Positions 43,685-50,699 of a stretch of 50,699 nt of DNA are shown here, piece by piece. Below the pieces are notes generated by a model, which worked only from the letters and a program-made list of their open reading frames with translations, was not told the DNA's origin and made no database searches. Position 1 is the stretch's first letter; each line of letters opens with the position of its first letter. The position numbers were made by a program, and so were the translations under genes. The DNA is from Acidobacteriota bacterium (GTDB taxonomy: Bacteria > Acidobacteriota > Terriglobia > Bryobacterales > Bryobacteraceae), in assembly GCA_016178945.1 (NCBI GenBank), contig JACOSH010000212.1, positions 1-50,699 of the forward strand, read 5' to 3'.

Positions 43685-44589
43685 AGCGACGCCCCCGTCT
43701 CGTGCACGAAGACGTCCTCCAGGGTCGGCTTGTGCAGCGCCACGGACTCGATGAGGCCGGGAAAGGCCTCGACCACTTCGGTGATGAAGCGGTGTCCGTT
43801 GGCGATCTCGATGCGCAGCGTGGCATCGACCGTCGAGGGCTGGACGTGAAAGCGGGCGGCGATTTGCGGGCCCAGCGTGGCGGGCTGGGCCGTTTCCAGC
43901 ACTACGACGTCGCCGCCGATTCGCGCCTTGAGTTGCGCCGGAGTGCCCTCGGCCACCACCCGGCCCGCGTGCAACAGCAGCAGGCGGTCGCAGCGCTCGG
44001 CCTCATCGAGGATGTGGCTGGTGAGCAGGATGGTCACGCCTTCGCGGTCGCGCAGCTCGCTCACGTACTGCGACAGCTCGCGGCGGGCGCCGGGGTCGAG
44101 GCCCGTCGACGCTTCGTCCATCAGCAGCAGGACGGGCCGATGCAGCAGACCCTTGGCGATCTCGACCCTCCGCTTGAGGCCGCCGGAGAGCGTTTCCACC
44201 AGGTCGCCGGCCCGCGACGCGATGCCCAGCCGCCCGGTGACCTCGCCGATCCTCTGGCGCAGCGCGCTGCCCGAGAGGCCGTGCAGATGACCTTGCGCGC
44301 GCAGGTTCTCGGCGACCGTCATCTTCTTGTCCAGGCTCTGCGATTGAAAGACCACGCCAATCCGGCGGCGGACATTCTCCGGAGACCGGTCCACATCGTG
44401 TCCGGCCACAACCGCCCGTCCCCCGGAAGGCGCCATCAACGTCGACAGAATGCGAAACAGCGTCGACTTGCCGCCGCCGTTAGGACCGAGCAAACCGAAG
44501 ATCTCGCCTTCCCTCACCTGGAAGGTCACGCCGGCGAGCGCCACGCGTTCGCCGTAACGATGGCTCAGATTGTCGACGGTGACGATCAC
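43678..44589 (-). CDS. ABC transporter ATPase, ABC-2 partner
   Basis: This is a 303-residue ATPase. The Walker A motif is GLLGPNGGGKSTLFRIL, with Gly where Ala is usual (GPNGAGKST). The Q-loop (GVVFQSQSLDKKMTVAENL), signature ETLSGGLKRRVEIAKGLLHRP, Walker B VLLLMDEASTGLDPGARREL and H-loop TSHILDEAERCDRLLLLHAG are intact. A C-terminal extension of about 90 residues, ending ESVALHKPTLEDVFVHETG, is the DUF4162-like tail of CcmA/NosF-like ATPases. The GTG at 44589 overlaps the ctaB stop (GTGA). The longer track frame (to 45492) is a shadow. Confidence 0.9.
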   Translation of the reverse strand: MIVTVDNLSHRYGERVALAGVTFQVREGEIFGLLGPNGGGKSTLFRILSTLMAPSGGRAVVAGHDVDRSPENVRRRIGVVFQSQSLDKKMTVAENLRAQGHLHGLSGSALRQRIGEVTGRLGIASRAGDLVETLSGGLKRRVEIAKGLLHRPVLLLMDEASTGLDPGARRELSQYVSELRDREGVTILLTSHILDEAERCDRLLLLHAGRVVAEGTPAQLKARIGGDVVVLETAQPATLGPQIAARFHVQPSTVDATLRIEIANGHRFITEVVEAFPGLIESVALHKPTLEDVFVHETGASLW

Positions 44590-45437
44590 AGGGCCGGGCG
44601 GTCCAGCAGCATCAGCCCGTAAATCATCGGAAGATACACCACCGAAGCGAGCAGGACGCCGCGGGCCCGCAGGATCGTGCGGTCGAACACCACACGCAGG
44701 CCATAGTAAAGATAGAGCAGCCCCAGTCCCAACGCGCCGAATAAGTAGAGCTTGCCTGTCATCCCCAGCAGGCTCGGCGCGATACTCACCGGGATCAGGG
44801 CCAACGAATAGAGGACGATCTGGCGGGCCGTGGATTGGCCGCTGGGCTCGACCACCGGCAGCATGAGGATGCCGGCGCGGGCGTAATCTTCGCGATACAT
44901 CCAAGCGATGGCCAGGAAGTGCGGGAACTGCCACAGAAACAGGATCGCGAACAGCACCCAGGCCTCCGCGGTCAGAGCGCCGCGCGCGGCGGCGAATCCG
45001 ATCATGGGGGGCATCGCCCCGGGGAAAGCGCCCACCAGCGTCGACAGGTGCGTGCGCTGTTTCAGCGGGGTGTAGAGGAACAAGTAACTGGTGAGCGTGA
45101 ACAGTCCCAGCAGCCCGGTCAGCAGATTGAGGCCGATCGCCAGCTCGGCGAAACCGAGCGCCGACAGCGCGGACCCGAAGGCCAGCGCGCGGCCCGGAGT
45201 GACGCGCCCGGTCGGGAGAGGCCGCCTGGCCGTTCGCCGCATCTTGGCGTCGGCTTCGCGCTCGTACCATTGGTTGAGCGCGGCCGTGCCGGATGCGATC
45301 AGCGCGGTGCCGAGCACCGTATGGAGAATCGGCAGGAGTAACCAGCCGCCCTGGTGCCCGAAAAAGTAGCCGACCGCCGCACTCATGAGGATGAGCCAGG
45401 TGACGTTGGGCTTGGTGAGCTCGATGTAATCCTTCAT
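44586..45437 (-). CDS. ctaB: Protoheme IX farnesyltransferase (heme O synthase)
   Basis: CtaB attaches the farnesyl tail to heme B to make heme O, the precursor of heme A for the caa3 oxidase. This 283-residue UbiA-family membrane protein has nine helices or so. Hallmarks are YIELTKPNVTWLILMSAAVGY, the Asp-rich loop NQWYEREADAKMRRTARRPLP and the second Asp-rich site in HFLAIAWMYREDYARAG. The ATG overlaps the ctaA stop in ATGA. Length and motifs are normal. Confidence 0.95.
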   Translation of the reverse strand: MKDYIELTKPNVTWLILMSAAVGYFFGHQGGWLLLPILHTVLGTALIASGTAALNQWYEREADAKMRRTARRPLPTGRVTPGRALAFGSALSALGFAELAIGLNLLTGLLGLFTLTSYLFLYTPLKQRTHLSTLVGAFPGAMPPMIGFAAARGALTAEAWVLFAILFLWQFPHFLAIAWMYREDYARAGILMLPVVEPSGQSTARQIVLYSLALIPVSIAPSLLGMTGKLYLFGALGLGLLYLYYGLRVVFDRTILRARGVLLASVVYLPMIYGLMLLDRPAL

Positions 45438-46318
45438 GAGTTGGCCGGAAGCGCTTCCGGAATCGTGGGACAGGCCGATACCCGTCCGGCATAACGAAAA
45501 ACCTGGATCCCAGTTAGGATACTACAGGCCAGAGTCATCGCGCCAAGGGCGACATGCGCGGAGGTGAAGACGACCATCACTTTCATGGGTTGCGGCGCGT
45601 CCACGGTGGCGATCCGGCTCATGTACGCCGCGATCCCCAGGAAGACCTGCGCGAAGGTGATCGTGACCAGCGCCAGCGCCGGAGTGCGCAACTGGCCGTG
45701 GCCGGAGTGGCGCATCAGAATCCGGGTGACCAGCCACAACACCATCCCCGTGGTCACCGGCGCCCAGGCGATATGCGCCAGCGCGCCCAGCGCTTTGTGC
45801 CGCGCCGCCGCGCCCAGCGCCAGTTGGATGAACACGGAAACCGGCGCGGCCAGCGCCAGCCGGTGCAGCCCGGGATCTTCCACATTGGGGCCGCCGCGCC
45901 GCCAGGCCGGAGAGGTGAACCAGGCGATGGCCACTGTGGTCGAAAAGAATAACTCGGCCAGACAGGCGTGGCCGATGCTGACCGGTTTGGGCTGCAGGAG
46001 GAGCACCGTGATTCCGCCGAGCAGGCCCTGCGCCACCACCGCGCCTAACGCGCTCCAGCCCAGAATGCGCAGCCAGGGGCGCGTCTCCACGCGCGCGATC
46101 CACACCGCCAGGATGAGGGTAAGAAAACCGACCGTGGTGGCCACCATGCGGTGGCCGTGCTCCCAGAAGATGCCGCCCTCCATCTTGGGCATGAGCTGGC
46201 CATAGGAAAGCGGCCAATCGGGAACAGAGAGCCCCGCGTCGTTGCTGGTGACCAACGCGCCGGCTACCACCAGGAGCAGCGTCGAACAGGCGACCAGCAC
46301 CGAGAACCGGTGTAGCAT
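45434..46318 (-). CDS. ctaA: Heme A synthase (COX15/CtaA)
   Basis: CtaA oxidises the methyl group of heme O to give heme A. This 294-residue protein has eight helices in two related halves. Conserved parts are GALVTSNDAGLSVPDWPLSYGQ, FWEHGHRMVATTVGF with heme-ligand His, LLGGITVLL, and second-half HIAWAPVTTGMVLW and FTSAHVALGAMTL. It is followed by ctaB with overlapping codons. Upstream is the cupredoxin lipoprotein gene after 42 bases containing a strong hairpin. Confidence 0.94.
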   Translation of the reverse strand: MLHRFSVLVACSTLLLVVAGALVTSNDAGLSVPDWPLSYGQLMPKMEGGIFWEHGHRMVATTVGFLTLILAVWIARVETRPWLRILGWSALGAVVAQGLLGGITVLLLQPKPVSIGHACLAELFFSTTVAIAWFTSPAWRRGGPNVEDPGLHRLALAAPVSVFIQLALGAAARHKALGALAHIAWAPVTTGMVLWLVTRILMRHSGHGQLRTPALALVTITFAQVFLGIAAYMSRIATVDAPQPMKVMVVFTSAHVALGAMTLACSILTGIQVFRYAGRVSACPTIPEALPANS

Positions 46319-46332
46319 AACCTCGGGATGCG

Positions 46333-46353
46333 GGGCAGGCCGAGGGCCTGCCC
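46333..46353 (-). terminator. Perfect 9-bp GC-rich hairpin between cupredoxin gene and ctaA
   Basis: GGGCAGGCC (46333-46341), loop GAG, GGCCTGCCC (46345-46353) form a very stable stem-loop seven bases after the cupredoxin stop on the minus strand and 14 bases before the ctaA start. No T-run follows, so it may be a factor-dependent terminator, an attenuator or a dispersed REP-like palindrome. Confidence 0.5.
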
Positions 46354-46360
46354 TACAGGC

Positions 46361-47134
46361 CTACCCTTTGAACTCGAAGTCGACCGCCTTGGACTCCTTG
46401 GCCTCGACTTTCACTTTCTGCTCCATCGCGCCGTACTTCTCGTGCCAGGCCTCGATGGTGTACTCGCCCGGTGGCAGCCCTTTCAGGGTGAATGCGCCGT
46501 CCTCGCCGGTCACGGCGAAGAACGGATGGTTCACCACTCCGATGTAGCTCTTCATCCAGGGGTGCACGTTGCACTTCACCGGGATCATGACCTCCTCGCG
46601 CGCGAACTGCTTGATCTTCTTGTCGCCCTTGGGAGGCTGGGATTCGTTCCACTCGCGATTCACTTTCGGCAGCGGGTGGATGTTATGGTTGGTCGGATCG
46701 CTGTTGGTGACCTCGATGTCCTGCCCCGCGCGCACGCCGAGCATGTGGGGCCTGTACATGCAGCCCGACTGGTCGAGCGCGACCGTGTTGGACGCGGCGG
46801 GCCACTGCCGATCGGGCAATCCCGCCTTCACCCAAACGAACGTGTAGCGCAGCGTGCCGTTGTCGTTGACCACCGCTTCCTCGGACTTCTGCGGAGTGGA
46901 ATGCGCCCGCGCGCAAGCCGGCGTGGCTTCCATGCTGATGGTCTTGGCCGTGGGCTTGGCCCCGCTGAAGGCGACCTTGCCCGTAACGGTAGCCGCGTTA
47001 GCGTCATCGACCGGCGCCGCCGCCGGAGCCGCGGCCGGTGCTTCCGCTTTCTTCTCTTCCTTCTTTTCCCCGCCTCCGCAGCCGTTCAACATCAGGGCCG
47101 CGGCGACTCCCAAACTAATCCAGAACTTCTTCAT
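46361..47134 (-). CDS. Amicyanin-like blue-copper lipoprotein with carboxypeptidase-regulatory domain
   Basis: This is a 257-residue lipoprotein: signal MKKFWISLGVAAALMLNGC, then an Ala/Pro/Lys-rich linker. A cupredoxin-like domain follows, with VRAGQDIEVTNSDPTNHNIHPL (one Cu His) and VKCNVHPWMKSYIG. The last has Cys-x2-His-x2-Met spacing, as in amicyanin (CTPHPFM), so a type 1 copper site is plausible. The C-terminal 70 residues form a CarboxypepD_reg-like sheet (FAVTGEDGAFTLKGLPPGEYTIEAWHEKYG). In this context, next to an octaheme cytochrome and oxidase genes, it may carry electrons in the periplasm. An extra Cys (SGCMYRPH) has no clear role. Confidence 0.8.
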   Translation of the reverse strand: MKKFWISLGVAAALMLNGCGGGEKKEEKKAEAPAAAPAAAPVDDANAATVTGKVAFSGAKPTAKTISMEATPACARAHSTPQKSEEAVVNDNGTLRYTFVWVKAGLPDRQWPAASNTVALDQSGCMYRPHMLGVRAGQDIEVTNSDPTNHNIHPLPKVNREWNESQPPKGDKKIKQFAREEVMIPVKCNVHPWMKSYIGVVNHPFFAVTGEDGAFTLKGLPPGEYTIEAWHEKYGAMEQKVKVEAKESKAVDFEFKG

Positions 47135-47161
47135 ATTCAGTATGCCTCTCCTCTATTTGAA

Positions 47162-50100
47162 TCACCGGCCGGCTCCCGCGCCGGCGCTGGCGCGCAGACG
47201 GTTGAGCTCCTCCGGCGTGAACTGGAACATGTAGCGGACCAGCAAGTCCGCGTGATCCTTCTTGTAGCCCTCGAAACTGGCGGGCGTGGGGCCGGCGAAT
47301 ACCCAGCGGTCGCCTTGCTTGGCAAACAGGCCCGAGGGCATGGCCGTGCCCGGGGCCATGCGCGCCGGATCCAGCATCCAGCGTTTGGTCCAACCGGGCT
47401 TCAACCTCTCCTTGGCGAAGAGAAAATTAGGCGCCGTGGCCCGCTTGTCGCGGTTCGGATCGCCGGTGGCGTGACACTTCAGACAAGGCGCTCCTTCGCT
47501 CGAAAACAGGGCCCGGGCCATGGAACGCTCTTGCTCGCTCAGCGGATCCAGCTTCTGCGCGATATACGGCTGCGCCTGCGACGAGAGCGCTTCGAAGAAC
47601 CGGACCAGCTTCCGCAGCTCTCCGTCGGAGAAGTGGAAGGTCGGCATCCGCACCTTCAGGTATTGTCGCACACCGTTGCGGTCCTGATCCTTCTCCGACA
47701 GCGATGGGTTGTTCAGGAAGCGCATCAGCCAGACCGGATCGACGCGCGCGCCCTCGCCCACCAGGCTCGGCGGCCGCTGCTCCTTCCAGTCAGGATCCTG
47801 GTAACGGGGCAGGACCTCGAACAACGTGTTCTGTCCCACGCGCACGCGGTGGCACCCCATGCAGTTGTACTTGCGTACGATCCACCAGCCCTCGACGATG
47901 TCCTGGCGCTGGTCGCTGGGCGCGTAATGATAGCGGGCCGGGATGTTCGGCTCCACCGAACCCAGCAGGAAGGTCGCGACGGCGTCAATCTCCTCCTTGC
48001 CGAGATTGAAGTTGGGCATCTTCAGCCGCTCCAGCTTGTTGGGCTTCTCCTTGCCCTCGTCGTACACGGCCGGGTCCTTCAGCTTGTGCTCGAAGAAGCC
48101 CTTGTGCGTGTACCAGCCCTCTTTCTCGGCCTTGTGGCCGAGCAGCGCGAAGTCCAGGCGCTCGATCGGTTTGGACCCTTCCCGGGTCAGCTCCGTGCCG
48201 ATGCGCTGTTCCTCCTCCAGTCCCGCGATCTCGTGGCAGGCGGCGCACCCGTAGTTCTTTACCAGGAACAAACCGCGGGGCTTCAGCTTGGGATCTTCCA
48301 GAAAATCGGCCGAGGCGTAAGATTCATCCCTCGTGCGGGTCATCAGGTAGCTGGCGATGTTGCGGGCCTCTTCCGTGGTCAGCCGCAGGCTGGGCATGGG
48401 GGTCATGTTCTCCACCACCAGCTCATGGCCGCCAATGGGAGACTGGGAGTGCTCGACGTCGAACACGAACGGCACGCCCGCCTTCTTGTAATCTTCTTCG
48501 GAGAGATCGCGCTTCTCGATCGGATCGTAGGGAAGCGTGCGCTCGCGCGGATTGTGCACCCAGCGCACCAGGTAATCGTAGTTGACCTTCTCGCCGACGC
48601 GGCTCAGATTGGCGGCGAACGTCCCGCCCTGCTTCTGGCCGCCCTCGCCCATGGAGTGGCAGGCCATGCAGCCGCGCGTCTCGAAGGACTCCTTGCCCTT
48701 CTCCGGATCGCCCTTGGCTTGTGGGGCCAGCTTGCCGGTCACGCCCGACTGCCAGACGAACGCGGCGATGGCGCGGACTTCGTCTTTATCCAGCCGGAAG
48801 GTGGGCATCTTGGTCCCGGCTCGCCAGTGGTTGGGATTCTCGATCCAGACCGGCAGCCATTCCTTGCGCAGCTTCATCCGGACTTCCTTGAGGTTCGGTC
48901 CGACCTTCTTGATCTCCCGCAGCAGGTTCTTGGACCGCATGTCGAGCTGCTCGATCCGGGCGTCCAGGCCCGAGGACCGGACCTTCAGATTCTCGGCCAG
49001 CGCATACAGCCGCTGCGCTTCGCTGTTGTCCTTGGTCTTGTCGGCCTTGGCGATGCTGAATCCCGACTCGCGCTCCCACTCCGCCTTCTGGGACTCGTGC
49101 TGCCGGATCTGCTGGTAAACGCCGTCCAACTCGTCCTTCTCCCGGTCGTAGCCCTCATAGCGGTGGCAGCCGCGGCAGCCCCGGTTGCGGAAGATCTCCC
49201 GGCCCTCGTTCAGGCGGTCGGCCATCTCGGTGACCACTTCCCGGTAATGGCACTGCTGGCAGCCCGCCTCGAAGTTCTCGCGGTAGTGCATCGGCCACAG
49301 CCAGTATTTATGGCGCCCGTGGCCCTTTTCCTCGCTGGACGTGGCGATGCCGTTCCCACCGTGACAGGGGCTGCATCCGAACTTTTCCGGATCGTGGATC
49401 TTGAGCAGCTCGCGGTTGGGATGGCTGGTGAACATCCCCTCGCCACCCATGGAAGCCCTGGTCAGCACGACCGGCTCGCGCGCGCCCAGGTGGCAGGACT
49501 CGCAGCGGTCCACCAGGTCGACGTCCCGCACGTGAATCTGGCGGATTCGGATGTCGAAACTCCTCACCTTGTTCTCGAGGCCGTTCAGGACATCCGTGGA
49601 AGCCTCGGCCATCCGGTCGGACAGGTATTGATCGCGCTTGGCGCGCAGCTCGGTGGCCGGCTTGAGCAGGTCCACGCGCTCCTGGAGGCGCTTGGCTTTC
49701 TGGGTCTTCCAGGCGTCCAGGCCGGCCTCCATCCGGGCGTATTGGTACTCGACCTTCTCCTCGGTTCCGTCCGCTTTCGGAAGGTTCACCGTGACCGCGC
49801 GCTGCTTGATCTTCTCGATGTCGGCGCGGATGGAGTTCTTGGCCGCCTCGCCGGAAGCGGTTTCGATCTTGTAGGTCAGGGCGACGATCTCGGCCCGCGA
49901 CTCCTGGAACTTCTCGTTCAGCGCCAGGATGCGCGGCACCAGCGTGAGATTCACCTCGTCGTCGATCGCCTTCACCTTGGCCATCACGGCGCTCTCGGCC
50001 GCTTTCATCTCGCGGTCGAGCCGCTGGTACTCGGAGGTGGCTTTGATCTTCTGCTCGACCTCGGCGCCGGCCGGCTTCTCCTTCTTCAAGAAGGCGGAAT

Positions 50101-50260
50101 ACAGCCTGACAAACCGCGCCTGGTATCGCTTCCAGGGCCGCATGAAATAGATCTCGTCGGCCAGCGCCCAGACCAACGACAGCACCAGCAGCGTCGACCA
50201 GATCACCAGGTGACGGCTGAGGGAGGAATGAACTACTGGATCCTTTTCGGGGTCGGTCAT
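47162..50260 (-). CDS. Membrane-anchored octaheme cytochrome c (1032 aa)
   Basis: This is a large periplasmic cytochrome held by one N-terminal helix (HLVIWSTLLVLSLVWALADEIYFM). Residues about 50-240 are a long coiled coil. Eight CxxCH sites follow: CESCH, CSPCH, CQQCH and CRGCH at about 253, 296, 333 and 360, then CMACH, CAACH, CMGCH and CLKCH at about 530, 671, 799 and 926. The first four form a compact tetraheme group with spare histidines (SHPNREL, GHGRHKYW, HY); the last four look like separate class I cytochrome c domains, each with a downstream Met-Pro (KMPTF, PMPSL, KMPNF, RMPTF, AMPSG). It follows a cytochrome b-like gene after a hairpin. I infer it is the redox subunit of a quinol-oxidising complex. 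Confidence 0.88.
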   Translation of the reverse strand: MTDPEKDPVVHSSLSRHLVIWSTLLVLSLVWALADEIYFMRPWKRYQARFVRLYSAFLKKEKPAGAEVEQKIKATSEYQRLDREMKAAESAVMAKVKAIDDEVNLTLVPRILALNEKFQESRAEIVALTYKIETASGEAAKNSIRADIEKIKQRAVTVNLPKADGTEEKVEYQYARMEAGLDAWKTQKAKRLQERVDLLKPATELRAKRDQYLSDRMAEASTDVLNGLENKVRSFDIRIRQIHVRDVDLVDRCESCHLGAREPVVLTRASMGGEGMFTSHPNRELLKIHDPEKFGCSPCHGGNGIATSSEEKGHGRHKYWLWPMHYRENFEAGCQQCHYREVVTEMADRLNEGREIFRNRGCRGCHRYEGYDREKDELDGVYQQIRQHESQKAEWERESGFSIAKADKTKDNSEAQRLYALAENLKVRSSGLDARIEQLDMRSKNLLREIKKVGPNLKEVRMKLRKEWLPVWIENPNHWRAGTKMPTFRLDKDEVRAIAAFVWQSGVTGKLAPQAKGDPEKGKESFETRGCMACHSMGEGGQKQGGTFAANLSRVGEKVNYDYLVRWVHNPRERTLPYDPIEKRDLSEEDYKKAGVPFVFDVEHSQSPIGGHELVVENMTPMPSLRLTTEEARNIASYLMTRTRDESYASADFLEDPKLKPRGLFLVKNYGCAACHEIAGLEEEQRIGTELTREGSKPIERLDFALLGHKAEKEGWYTHKGFFEHKLKDPAVYDEGKEKPNKLERLKMPNFNLGKEEIDAVATFLLGSVEPNIPARYHYAPSDQRQDIVEGWWIVRKYNCMGCHRVRVGQNTLFEVLPRYQDPDWKEQRPPSLVGEGARVDPVWLMRFLNNPSLSEKDQDRNGVRQYLKVRMPTFHFSDGELRKLVRFFEALSSQAQPYIAQKLDPLSEQERSMARALFSSEGAPCLKCHATGDPNRDKRATAPNFLFAKERLKPGWTKRWMLDPARMAPGTAMPSGLFAKQGDRWVFAGPTPASFEGYKKDHADLLVRYMFQFTPEELNRLRASAGAGAGR

Positions 50261-50277
50261 AGCATGCTCAGTTGTGC

Positions 50278-50313
50278 GTTATCCACCGCCGTTTGCCGCC
50301 GGCGGCGGATAAC
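50278..50313 (-). promoter_or_regulatory. Large hairpin between cytochrome b-like gene and octaheme gene
   Basis: GTTATCC-A-CCGCCG (50278-50291) pairs with CGGCGG-C-GGATAAC (50300-50313), 13 of 14 bases, with an eight-base loop. It begins one base after the cytochrome b stop and ends 17 bases before the octaheme ATG. There is no T-run. It may protect the upstream message or partly stop transcription. Confidence 0.6.
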
Positions 50314-50314
50314 T

Positions 50315-50699
50315 TCAGATATTGAACCACGGGCTCACCCAGATGTATTTGATTCGGAACAGCAGGCGCAGCAGGATCTTGATGGGCAGCGCCAGCATGA
50401 TCACCAGGAACACCTGCATGGTGACATACTGCAGCAGGCTCATCCGCTTGTAGATCCTGCGGCTGAACGGCGTCGCGTTGATCAGCTTGTGGACCCCCAA
50501 GGCTGCCGCCACGGCATAGATGCCGGTCACGATGACGCCGAAAATGTTCTTCACCAGACCGCTCTTGATGCCCAGGATGTCCGGCAAGTCGCGGTTGATC
50601 TCGAACACCTGGCGGTTGTGATCCCAGGTCATGCCGGGCCAGAACCACATCCAGCCCGGACCGCGGATCAGCGTTCCGATGACGATCATGGTCACCCAC
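50315..50699 (-). CDS. Cytochrome b/b6-type membrane subunit, C-terminal part only
   Basis: Only the last 127 codons are in the window. The start, including any heme ligands, lies outside. The visible part reads VIGTLIRGPGWMWFWPGMTW and DHNRQVFEINRDLPDILG, followed by two or three helices (FGVIVTGIYAVAAALGVHKL, LQYVTMQVFLVIMLALPIKILLRLLF) and a short tail. The RGPxWxWFWPxxxWDHN pattern recalls the C-terminal region of bacterial cytochrome b/b6-like quinol-oxidising subunits, such as NarC-type proteins. It probably forms a complex with the octaheme cytochrome encoded next. The assignment rests on this motif and the context. Confidence 0.55.
   Translation of the reverse strand, partial: WVTMIVIGTLIRGPGWMWFWPGMTWDHNRQVFEINRDLPDILGIKSGLVKNIFGVIVTGIYAVAAALGVHKLINATPFSRRIYKRMSLLQYVTMQVFLVIMLALPIKILLRLLFRIKYIWVSPWFNI

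Noticed and set aside
50268-50699. 143-codon minus-strand ORF at the window end
   Set aside because: It is out of frame with the cytochrome b-like sequence, which has convincing membrane helices and a conserved RGPxW motif.

Overview
The window looks like chromosomal DNA from a high-GC, Gram-negative, aerobically respiring bacterium. It is most likely an acidobacterium of the Bryobacterales/Solibacter type. That placement is inferred from gene content: an Oar-like TonB-dependent receptor with an N-terminal carboxypeptidase-regulatory domain, alternative complex III (ACIII) joined to an A2-type caa3 oxidase, GT9 heptosyltransferases, and many Tat-exported and lipoprotein enzymes. I found no rRNA, tRNA, CRISPR array, transposase or phage gene. 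No gene-free stretch exceeds 300 bases; the longest gap, about 120 bases, lies before the ACIII operon and carries a good sigma-70-like promoter.

Layout. 1-3.4 kb (minus): the 5' part of hslU, then hslV, a CaCA-like membrane protein and a metallo-beta-lactamase-fold protein. 3.4-7.8 kb (plus): an ATGA-coupled trio of an active M16 peptidase, an M16 paralogue without the zinc motif, and a small exported protein. 7.9-11.2 kb: an Oar-like outer-membrane receptor behind a consensus -35 box and a 12-bp palindrome. 11.3-14.1 kb: two GT9 heptosyltransferase-like genes around a degenerate nucleotidyltransferase-like gene, then an ICMT-like membrane methyltransferase. 14.2-14.8 kb: a VapBC-type toxin-antitoxin pair. 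14.8-23.4 kb: an exported propeller/metallohydrolase fusion (minus), a class V aminotransferase, a GH28-like beta-helix enzyme, a DegT aminotransferase, a cysteine dioxygenase-like protein (minus), a small exported protein (minus) and a glycosylasparaginase-like Ntn hydrolase.

23.5-35.6 kb (plus): one respiratory operon, actABCDEF, a small one-TM protein gene, sco, coxB (with fused cytochrome c), coxA (A2 type), coxC and coxD. Together these encode menaquinol oxidation through ACIII and electron transfer to an oxygen-reducing caa3 oxidase, with Sco supplying CuA copper. 35.6-42 kb: a coiled-coil membrane protein, a flippase-like protein, an O-methyltransferase, purB, a WalJ-like MBL protein that seems to start at a non-canonical AUC codon, and a GMC oxidoreductase with its Tat-signal small subunit.

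42-50.7 kb (minus): a second respiratory cluster. In transcription order it holds the end of a cytochrome b-like gene, a 1032-residue octaheme cytochrome, an amicyanin-like blue-copper lipoprotein, ctaA, ctaB, an ABC-2 ATPase and permease, a lipoprotein Sco and a DUF420 protein. The b-type subunit plus octaheme cytochrome is the best candidate here for a poorly described complex. It sits beside heme A and copper-site assembly genes and a candidate periplasmic copper electron carrier. Start/stop overlaps (ATGA, GTGA, TTGA) are very common. Three hairpins between cistrons (actA/actB, cyt b/octaheme, cupredoxin/ctaA) may set subunit ratios.
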